The translations under genes were made by a program, and so were the position numbers. This document shows, in pieces, positions 58,601 through 64,000 of a DNA stretch of 64,000 nucleotides. The stretch lies in contig NZ_JADCSA010000003.1 in assembly GCF_015070385.1 (NCBI RefSeq), positions 186,001 to 250,000 of the forward strand, read 5' to 3'. The notes beneath the pieces are model-generated. The model saw only the letters and a program-made list of their open reading frames with translations, searched no databases and had not been told where the DNA came from. Numbering within the stretch: the first letter of the stretch is position 1; each line of letters starts with the position of its first letter. Source of the DNA: Nocardioides malaquae (lineage in GTDB: Bacteria; Actinomycetota; Actinomycetes; Propionibacteriales; Nocardioidaceae).

Positions 58601-58765
58601 CCCGGCGGCCGTCTCCGGGCTCGTGCCGAGCACCGCCGCGTCGATGGCCTGGACCGCTGCCCGGCCGGCGGGTTCCGCCGTCAGGGAGGCGGACGCCACA
58701 GGCGTCACCACCCCCGGCACGAGCAGAGCAACGCCGAGTGCAACGGCGCGCTTGAACGACGACAT
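55646..58765 (-). CDS. Secreted fibrinogen-like (YCDxxxxGGGW) domain protein with propeller, FN3 and PKD
   Basis: A 1039-residue protein. Signal peptide (AVALGVALLVPGVVTPVASA). Residues about 55-270 form a fibrinogen-like domain: SCWEIKQARSSARNGSYWLL, FYCDQTTDGGGWVLIGKGRD. Then a propeller (GRMYVGGNFRYVQRDATGTG, LYLGGAFTHLAGG), an FN3-like domain (GNFRVDQETASTVTLRWQPT), a PKD-like domain (TLDGTGSSDDRGITSWSWDL) and the C-terminal module shared with the gene downstream. It ends 20 bases before that gene's start, so both are one message. Fibrinogen-like domains bind glycans or proteins, so an adhesin-like role is inferred. Confidence 0.86.
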   Translation of the reverse strand: MSSFKRAVALGVALLVPGVVTPVASASLTAEPAGRAAVQAIDAAVLGTSPETAAGSCWEIKQARSSARNGSYWLLTPSMPAPAQFYCDQTTDGGGWVLIGKGRDGWTTEYAGKGNAAALQSPDTVPMSSVTHQLPSTTVDQLLDGGRPDALSEGVRVRRARNTGGTQWQEARFTFADKSRWSWTFGAEHRIATWKFDTLPGWGGTSESFGTGQSYSRMVNTTDSDKKYRVGFGYGSWVRGSTSASSYMWSATRTGPALPYAQVYLRPRITSTDPDFQRIGDNGAPARPNRPGLNSNALANPWGVSGLQGSTTTEGNVEVQAFTESNGRMYVGGNFRYVQRDATGTGRVEQPFLAAFDIATGEWDPSFRPVLNEQVRALATLPDGSVVAAGAFSRANGQPATAVVALDPATGATRSSWSLTVENRASGGVLNIRTLDVAGNHLYLGGAFTHLAGGTAPSTVTYSRGAARVDLATGTPDRNWNPDFNGSVIDLDGSDDGARVYAAGYFSTSKGVTAPRVASVTTAPGAGLDGPAWRPTWSNRDDNYQQAVQQVGNRVFAGGAQHSLFGFDTGSFSRISSNIMKKGGDVQAAVTDGDLLYASCHCAQWTYSGATTWETLNSGWHQADTIKWLGVWDPATGEYLPEFVPNLSMRLGSGPWALEVDSTGTLWAGGDILTARTGKGQVFAGGFARFQRTDSTAPGAPGNFRVDQETASTVTLRWQPTPDPSGVTYQLLRDDRPVATLPGGTTTVTVPRVDGERYFVRATDNRGNVGPSTPVLTIGGPPVNQPPVAAFSATVADRTVTLDGTGSSDDRGITSWSWDLGDGTTRTGASVTHTYAQHGAYEVTLTVTDAAGLTSTTTRTLRTETTQDPQVIPAGSTWKWYYRPAAPPAQWTATTFDDSGWESGAGHLGWGAPEVVTSLDLYEDPTTRPVTAYFRRTFHLGNLDGVRSLRIQAVANDGAVVHVNGVEVGRQNMRDGAVTHTTYAPTARRHAVASAAPLVVDVPVSLLVEGANVVSVDTHVNYRRTPDLTFDLSALLVSD

Positions 58766-58972
58766 CAAGACCCCCAGTGATTCGTGACGTGGCGCCGCTG
58801 ACTGCGCCACGGCCCGTCCAGGACGGGCACATCGCTGATGCTAGGTCCGTCACACCGCGACGCAGCCCGGGCGACCTCCATTTGCCGGATATGCGGTATG
58901 CCACGGCCGTCCCGTGGGGCAGGTGGGACGGAAGGCGGCTCGCCGCCCTCCGCACCTCGCTACTGTGACCGC
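58766..58972. promoter_or_regulatory. Divergent promoter region of the surface-protein operon and the APH-like kinase gene
   Basis: About 207 bases. On the plus strand tactgt at 58961-58966 lies 6 bases before GTG 58973, the spacing of a leaderless promoter. On the minus strand a G-rich ribosome site precedes ATG 58765. No operator is recognised. Confidence 0.45.
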
Positions 58973-60208
58973 GTGAACGCGCTTGAGCTCCTCGTCGAAC
59001 AGCTGTGGGCCCCCGGGGCGACCGACGGGGTCCGCGTGACCGTTGACCCCGGGCCGGACCAGCCCGGACCCGACTGGATCGAGGCCGAGCGCTACTGGGT
59101 GCTGCCCGACCCGGGCCGGGCCCGCCTCCTGCTGCCGGTCGCGCCCTCCCCCGTGCTGCGGGCTGCCACCGGCGACCACCGCGGGCTGCGCCGTCCCGCC
59201 GCCCACCTGGGTCGGCGGGCGCTCGGGCTCGCAGCGACGGTGGGCCTTCCGCTCTCGCGCCACCAGGTCGTGGTGCGCGCCCGCACCGCGGCCGACGCCC
59301 GGGGGCTGCCACTGGCGTGCCTGGCCCGCGAGCTGGGCCACCACCACCTGTGGGCCACCTTCGGCGTCCGCACAGGCGCCAACCGCAAGGCGACCCTGCA
59401 GCTGGTCGACGACGCCGGCAGCGCGGTGGGCTTCGCGAAGCTCGGGTGGAACACCACCGCCGACGCCTACGTCTCGACCGAGGTCCGCGCCCTGCGTGAG
59501 GTCGGCGGAGTCACCGCCGCGATGCGGGCGCCCCGGCTGCTCGCCTCCTTCACCCAGGGCGGCCGGCCCGTGGTCGTCGTCGAGCCCCTGCCCAGCGACG
59601 TGCGGGGACTGCGGGGCGCCCAGCAGGCCCCGACGTCGGCAGAGCTGTACGCCCTGTGCCCCCTCGAGCGCCACGCCCGCCCCGGCGCCACCGCCCACCT
59701 GCGTGCCGTCGGACGCCGGCTCGCCACCGCCGCTGCAGGGTCGGGCGACGCCGCCGCCCGCGAGGTGCTGGCGTCCGCGATCGACCTGCTCGCCCGGCTC
59801 GACGCGGACCGGCGCACGGTGCCGGTGCAGGCCCGCTGGCACGGTGACCTCACGCCGTGGAACTGCGCCCGGGACTCCTCGGGCCAGCTGTGGGCGTGGG
59901 ACTGGGAGTCCTGCGAGGTGGACGCGGTCGCCGGCCTGGACGCCCTGCACTGGGAGTTCAGCGTGCTGCGCGAGAGCGGCCCCGTCGACGCGATCTCGCT
60001 GGCCACCTGCCTGGAGCGCGCCCGGCACCACCTCACGGCGGCCGGCCACGGACGTACGACGCACGGGGTGGTCGCAGCCGTGCACGCGCTGACCATGGTG
60101 GAGCGCGCCGCAGCGCTCGCGGCACGCGAGGGCAGCTGGCAGCGGGTCTGGGTCACCCCGGCCCAGCTGGGACGGTTCCTGGCCGAGGCGCGCACCCTGC
60201 TGGGCTGA
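58973..60208 (+). CDS. APH/choline-kinase-fold phosphotransferase
   Basis: A 411-residue soluble protein. The catalytic part has ARWHGDLTPWNCARDSSGQL, i.e. Brenner's HxDxxxxN type motif, followed by LWAWDWESCEVDAVAGLDAL with the metal-binding Asp of the D-W motif. The N-terminal part has AVGFAKLGWN, a lysine on the nucleotide side. This is the aminoglycoside phosphotransferase/choline-kinase fold, but there is no sign of drug resistance here. Its place beside a sulfotransferase and a flippase suggests a sugar or lipid-headgroup kinase. It is probably leaderless. Confidence 0.75.
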   Translation: MNALELLVEQLWAPGATDGVRVTVDPGPDQPGPDWIEAERYWVLPDPGRARLLLPVAPSPVLRAATGDHRGLRRPAAHLGRRALGLAATVGLPLSRHQVVVRARTAADARGLPLACLARELGHHHLWATFGVRTGANRKATLQLVDDAGSAVGFAKLGWNTTADAYVSTEVRALREVGGVTAAMRAPRLLASFTQGGRPVVVVEPLPSDVRGLRGAQQAPTSAELYALCPLERHARPGATAHLRAVGRRLATAAAGSGDAAAREVLASAIDLLARLDADRRTVPVQARWHGDLTPWNCARDSSGQLWAWDWESCEVDAVAGLDALHWEFSVLRESGPVDAISLATCLERARHHLTAAGHGRTTHGVVAAVHALTMVERAAALAAREGSWQRVWVTPAQLGRFLAEARTLLG

Positions 60209-60243
60209 CTGGTGGGGCTGACGGGGTGGGGTGGCCGGACCCG

Positions 60244-61137
60244 TCAGGTCCAGTCGAGGTCGCGGCCCAGGAAGTCGGCCAGGGCGGCGTTGTGCGGCGC
60301 GAAGAAACGCGCCAGCTCGCTGCGCTGCGGCTCGGGCACGCTCGACTTGCGGTGCGAGGCGTTGAAGGTGCGGGTGGTGGGCAGCGTGTGCGAGCCCAGG
60401 CCGAGGAAGTCGCAGACCGCGTCGAACCCGGCCTGGACGTCGGTGTAGAGGTCCTCGCTGCGCAGGACCAGCAGCTGCTTGCGGTCGAAGTGCTGCAGCC
60501 AGTTCTGGATCTGCGGAAGGTAGACCCCGCGCGAGCGGTAGGAGTACCAGTCGTGCGCGGTGCTGTGGTAGCCCGGGTCGGCGGCCATCCGCTCGAGCTC
60601 ACCCTCGAGCCGCTGGTCCTCGGCGGCGAGCGCGGCGGCGAAGTCCAGCGGCTCGACACCGTTCTGGGTGCGCTCCTGGTAGTGCGACCAGGCGCGCTCG
60701 ACCGGGTCGCGCACCAGCATCACGGCCTTGACGCTGGGCGCCACCGCCGCGACCTTGGCGGCGATGCGCGGGTCCCACACGTAGTAGGGCGATGCCTCAC
60801 CACCCATGACCGGGTGGCCGACCCGGGCCGCCACCCGCTCGCGGTGTGCCTCGGTGTGGAAGTGCGAGCGGTACCACGACTCACTGTGCGTGGAGTCGGC
60901 GAAGAACCAGTCGGTGCTCTTCTTGCCCCGGCTCTGTGGGAAGAGCCCCAGCACCCCGGGATGCATCAGCAGGTAGTTGTGCAGCGAGGTCGTGCCTCCG
61001 CGCTTCGTGCCGATCACCAGGAAGTCGGGCGCCGGACGCTGCGACGCGGTGGCCAGGGCGGCGGCACGCGTGGCGACGTTGGCGGCGTCCTTGACCCAGC
61101 GGGGCGAGCGGTCCTTGAGCTGCGCGAACGAAACCAT
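60244..61137 (-). CDS. PAPS-dependent sulfotransferase
   Basis: A 297-residue cytoplasmic sulfotransferase. The 5'-phosphosulfate loop is FLVIGTKRGGTTSLHNYL (about residues 39-56), the 3'-phosphate site is MLVRDPVERAWSHYQ, and the C-terminus has LVLRSEDLYTDVQAGFDAVC. Related bacterial enzymes transfer sulfate from PAPS to sugars or lipid-linked glycans. It lies 36 bases after the flippase gene on the same strand. CysQ at 48704 would recycle its PAP product. Glycan sulfation is inferred. Confidence 0.92.
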   Translation of the reverse strand: MVSFAQLKDRSPRWVKDAANVATRAAALATASQRPAPDFLVIGTKRGGTTSLHNYLLMHPGVLGLFPQSRGKKSTDWFFADSTHSESWYRSHFHTEAHRERVAARVGHPVMGGEASPYYVWDPRIAAKVAAVAPSVKAVMLVRDPVERAWSHYQERTQNGVEPLDFAAALAAEDQRLEGELERMAADPGYHSTAHDWYSYRSRGVYLPQIQNWLQHFDRKQLLVLRSEDLYTDVQAGFDAVCDFLGLGSHTLPTTRTFNASHRKSSVPEPQRSELARFFAPHNAALADFLGRDLDWT

Positions 61138-61173
61138 GGGGGAACCCTAGGGTGTCGTGGAGGGCGCCCCGGC

Positions 61174-62727
61174 TCAGCGACGCACCATCTGGACCAACTC
61201 GGTCAGGTGGAGGGTGCGCCGGTCCCACGCCACGTAGCCCGCCAGCAGGGTCGCGCCGAGGCCGATGCTGACCAGCAGGGGCGCCGTGCCCTGCCCCCAC
61301 GACGCGGTCACGGCCCACGCCGGCAGGGCGACGCAGGCCGTCACCGCGAGGCCGACGCGGAGCACCGACGTCCACGAGAGGGCGATGCCGGTCGCCCGGC
61401 GCACCTGCACCGAGGCCAGCACTGTGTCGAGCAGCATCGACAGCGCCCACACCGCTGCGGCGGCCTCGATGCCGCCGCTCGGCACCCACAGCACCATCCC
61501 GACGACGTTGACGGCCAGGACGACTGCCTTGTTGAGCGCACCCCACCCGCTGCGACCGCTCATCAGGAGCAGGGCCTGCACGTTGCCGGCAGCCAGCACC
61601 ACGACCGAGCCGGCGCACAGGATCGTCATGGCGCGCGCCCCCGAGCCGAACCCCTCCCCCAGCCAGGCCAGGACGGTGGGGGCGAAGAACGCGAGCGTGA
61701 GGTAGACCGGGGCACCGAACAGCAGGATCCAGCGGGCGGTGACGACGTAGAGCTCGCCGACCTCAGACGTACGCCCCTGGCCGAGCAGGGCGCTGAAGCG
61801 CGGCGCCACGACGATGCGCAGGGCAGTGGCCACCACGACGCCGGCGGCGACGAACCGGGCGGCCGATCCGTAGACGCCGGCCGCGGCGTCGTCGAGCAGC
61901 ATCCCCACGAGCAGCACGCCGATCCAGACGATCGACTGCTCCATGGCCGCCGCGAACGTGCGGGGCACGGCGTACGCAGCGACCGTGCGCCGCATCTGTC
62001 GGTCGGGCCAGCGCGGGACCTCTCGCCCACCGGTGCTGGCGCTGGGGCTGGCGTTGGCGGGCAGGCTCCGCCGCAGGCGCCGGAGGTGGCGGTGCAGCAC
62101 GACGCCGATGGCTCCGGCCCCCAGCACGACCGGCAGGGCCCAGCCCAGGGCGGCACCCAGCGCCGCCGCACCCAGCAGGTGGGCGACCACGAGGGCGAGC
62201 GGACGCACCGCGGGCACGAGCACGTTGTCGACGAGGTTGAAGGCCACGATGCCGCCGAACGCCCTGGTGCAGGCCAGGGCGACCGCCAACCCGGAGGCGA
62301 CCGGGAGGAGCCAGGCGATGGCGTCGACGACCTCGCGCACCGGGTCGTCGGAGGGCCGCACCGCGCCGACGACGTACCAGACCAGGGCCAGCACCGCGCC
62401 GGCCGACGCGGTGGCGGTGAGCAGCAGGGTGATCGCGGCGGGCACCAGGTGGGGGCTCTGCGTGCGGAGGCGGGGCAGCAGCCAGACAGCCGTCGTGTCG
62501 GTGCCGAGTCGGGCCACGCTGACCGCGATCGTGAAGAGGGCCACGGACTGGAGCACCACACCGGCGTCGGTGGGGCCGAAGAGGCGGGCGAGCAGCAGGC
62601 TGAAGGTGAAGCCCAGCGCTGCGCTCGAGGCGGCGCCGACGAAGGTGATCGCTCCGCCGCGCGCGGCACGCCCCAGCTCGCTGCGGGCGGGGGGCGGCGG
62701 GGAGTCCTGTGGCGTCCGGCTGCTCAC
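61174..62727 (-). CDS. Polysaccharide flippase (MOP/Wzx-like)
   Basis: A 517-residue membrane protein with about 12-14 helices. The N-terminal half begins GGAITFVGAASSAALGFTFS and LARLFGPTDAGVVLQSVALF, the polysaccharide_synt pattern of Wzx/MurJ-type flippases. Arg-rich cytoplasmic loops (HRHLRRLRRSLPANA) and VYGSAARFVAAGVVVATALR match further. It would move a lipid-linked glycan to the outer face. The operon partner is the sulfotransferase. ATG 62727. Confidence 0.9.
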   Translation of the reverse strand: MSSRTPQDSPPPPARSELGRAARGGAITFVGAASSAALGFTFSLLLARLFGPTDAGVVLQSVALFTIAVSVARLGTDTTAVWLLPRLRTQSPHLVPAAITLLLTATASAGAVLALVWYVVGAVRPSDDPVREVVDAIAWLLPVASGLAVALACTRAFGGIVAFNLVDNVLVPAVRPLALVVAHLLGAAALGAALGWALPVVLGAGAIGVVLHRHLRRLRRSLPANASPSASTGGREVPRWPDRQMRRTVAAYAVPRTFAAAMEQSIVWIGVLLVGMLLDDAAAGVYGSAARFVAAGVVVATALRIVVAPRFSALLGQGRTSEVGELYVVTARWILLFGAPVYLTLAFFAPTVLAWLGEGFGSGARAMTILCAGSVVVLAAGNVQALLLMSGRSGWGALNKAVVLAVNVVGMVLWVPSGGIEAAAAVWALSMLLDTVLASVQVRRATGIALSWTSVLRVGLAVTACVALPAWAVTASWGQGTAPLLVSIGLGATLLAGYVAWDRRTLHLTELVQMVRR

Positions 62728-62807
62728 GTGTCGTCCCTGCCTCTACGATGCTGACCACCGGGCGCACGCCGAGCGGCGCCGCGATTCTAGGCAACCGGGG
62801 GGTTCGC

Positions 62808-63467
62808 GTGTCAGCGATGACCATCTTTGTGGGGGGCCGCCGTGCGCTGGCCCTCACCTGCGTCGTGGCGCTGGCCGCCTCGGGCTGCTCCCGCGACGCC
62901 GAGCGCGGTTCCGACGCCGACCCCGACGGTGCGTCGACCGGCGCCACCTCGTCGGTCTCGCCCACCCCCACTCCCGGCGCGACGGCCCCCCGCACGCCGG
63001 GCGGCTCCTCCCCCACCGAACGCAACCGGGGCCCGGGCATCCCGGGGACTGTGCCGCCGGAGGTCGTCACCGAGGCCGAGGAGGGGGTGGACGAGTACGT
63101 CTCCCAGGTCGGCGACGCGCTCGGGTCGCCCTCCACGGAGGAGGAGCTGACCCTGGCGGCCGTCACCGGCGCGGCGCTCGAGGAGCTGCGCAACCGGGTC
63201 GCCGAGTACGAGGCGTCGGGATGGCGCGTCGTGGGCGAGCCGCGGGTGGTGCGCCACCGGGTCGTGCGCTACCGCAAGGGTCCCGAGTCGGTCGTGGTGC
63301 GCGCGTGCATCGACAACTCCGACGTCCGGGTCGTCGACTCCGAGGGTCAGACGGTGCCGGGCAGCCTGCCCGCGAAGCCACGCACGCTCAACGTCCTGAC
63401 CCTGGTGCGCGCGGGCGAAGGCTGGGCCGTGAGCGAGCAGCGGTTGGCGCCCCAGCCCGACTGCTGA
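62808..63467 (+). CDS. Lipoprotein, function unknown
   Basis: A 219-residue lipoprotein: signal LALTCVVALAASGCSRD with lipobox cysteine near residue 25, a Pro/Thr/Ser-rich spacer to about 80 (SSVSPTPTPGATAPRTPGGS), then a mixed alpha/beta domain (YEASGWRVVGEPRVVRHRVV, YRKGPESVVVRACIDNSDVR) of NTF2/Mce-associated-like appearance. GTG 62808 is preferred because a G6 run lies 6 bases upstream; ATG 62817 is the alternative. It is divergent from the flippase gene. Confidence 0.82.
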   Translation: MSAMTIFVGGRRALALTCVVALAASGCSRDAERGSDADPDGASTGATSSVSPTPTPGATAPRTPGGSSPTERNRGPGIPGTVPPEVVTEAEEGVDEYVSQVGDALGSPSTEEELTLAAVTGAALEELRNRVAEYEASGWRVVGEPRVVRHRVVRYRKGPESVVVRACIDNSDVRVVDSEGQTVPGSLPAKPRTLNVLTLVRAGEGWAVSEQRLAPQPDC

Positions 63468-63495
63468 GTGCCGTCGGTCCAGGCCGCTGGGCGTC

Positions 63496-64000
63496 TCAGC
63501 GGTTGAAGGCCCAGCTGTTCTCGTTGGCCACCACGGGCACGTCGATCGGCGTCTCCACGTCGACCACGTCGAAGGGGAAGCGACGGGCCACGGTGCTCTG
63601 CCCGTTCTGCGCCGCGGGCTCCCGGGTCTCGGGCTCAGCGGTCTCGGGCTCGGGGGTCTCGGGCTCAGCGGTCTCGGCTTCGACGGGGCCGGCCTCATCG
63701 GCCACCGGCTCCTCGACAGGCTCGGGCTCGTCCGTCACGGTCTCCTCAGCGACCGGCTCCTCGACAGGCTCGGCCTCCTCAGCCACCGCCTCGTCAACGG
63801 CCTCGGGCTCGTCCGCCACGGTCGCCTCGACGACGGGCTCCTCCTCGACCGGCTGCTCGACAGGCTCGGCCTCCTCGGCCACGGGCACGTCCTCGTCGGT
63901 CACCGACTCCTCGACAGGCTCGGGCTCCTCAGCCACGGGCTCGTCCTCGTCGGTCACCGGCTCCTCGACGGGCTCGGCCTCCTCAGCCACCGCCTCATCA
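63496..64000 (-). CDS. Acidic Glu/Pro/Val repeat protein, 5' end outside the window
   Basis: The open frame reaches the window edge, so the N-terminus is missing. The visible 167 residues are mostly degenerate repeats of about 8-13 residues such as EEAEPVEEPV, TDEPEPVEEP and VTDEDEPVAE, then a PETAEPETREPA stretch. It ends in a non-repetitive tail: QNGQSTVARRFPFDVVDVET and VPVVANENSWAFNR. Acidic tails of this kind appear in actinobacterial surface or envelope proteins. The function cannot be told without the upstream part. Confidence 0.7.
   Translation of the reverse strand, partial: DEAVAEEAEPVEEPVTDEDEPVAEEPEPVEESVTDEDVPVAEEAEPVEQPVEEEPVVEATVADEPEAVDEAVAEEAEPVEEPVAEETVTDEPEPVEEPVADEAGPVEAETAEPETPEPETAEPETREPAAQNGQSTVARRFPFDVVDVETPIDVPVVANENSWAFNR

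Noticed and set aside
58973-60208. Aminoglycoside resistance gene
   Set aside because: The fold motif is APH-like, but there is no close resemblance to a resistance subgroup and the setting is surface-glycan genes.

Overview
The window is high-GC actinobacterial chromosome, most like Nocardioides or a close relative in the Nocardioidaceae. Support for this is the very high G+C with GTG starts and 4-base start/stop overlaps, a mycothiol S-conjugate amidase, the actinobacterial block ppx / DUF501 / ftsB / eno / mazG / SurA-like lipoprotein / mfd, and several lysine-rich or Pro/Thr-linked secreted Ig-like proteins. The genus is an inference; there is no rRNA in the window.

0-9.5 kb: the 3' end of an acyl-CoA ligase gene, a divergent TetR regulator / MMPL transporter pair, a secreted lytic-transglycosylase-like protein, a PIN-PhoH ATPase, a methyltransferase followed by a broken tyrosine-recombinase gene (an old insertion), uppS and trhA. 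9.5-17 kb: a candidate 6C-like small RNA, a GlsB-type membrane protein, mca, a DUF4307 protein, greA with a terminator-like hairpin in its leader, ilvA, an AI-2E-type exporter, metB and msrA. 17-20.2 kb: an AbiEi/DUF559-type protein gene flanked by two copies of one palindrome, a secreted carboxypeptidase-regulatory-like protein and a small membrane protein.

20.2-35.8 kb: a MoxR-type AAA / GNAT / VWA operon, a YchJ-like protein, a large secreted protein divergent from a TetR gene, a lipoprotein, a YigZ/IMPACT gene with a C-terminal frameshift, a TSUP permease, cystathionine beta-synthase, an SGNH hydrolase, a Bax1-type membrane protein, a large secreted protein and a quinone-oxidoreductase-like protein. 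35.8-47.8 kb: a tRNA with UAA anticodon and a short variable loop, then a long minus-strand housekeeping run: def, an ACT-domain protein, a family-5-type uracil-DNA glycosylase, ppx, DUF501, ftsB, eno, an endonuclease/phosphatase-fold protein, mazG, a SurA-like lipoprotein and mfd.

47.9-64 kb is a cell-surface region: a small secreted Ig-like protein, cysQ, two tandem secreted GH26-like glycoside hydrolases, two very large secreted proteins sharing a C-terminal module (one starting with a fibrinogen-like domain), an APH-fold kinase, a PAPS-type sulfotransferase, a polysaccharide flippase, a lipoprotein and the edge of an acidic repeat protein. CysQ removes the PAP made by sulfotransferases, so a sulfated surface glycan is a reasonable inference. 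The sequence also carries several long intergenic palindromes and three cases where the 3' end of a gene, including its stop codon, has been duplicated in tandem.
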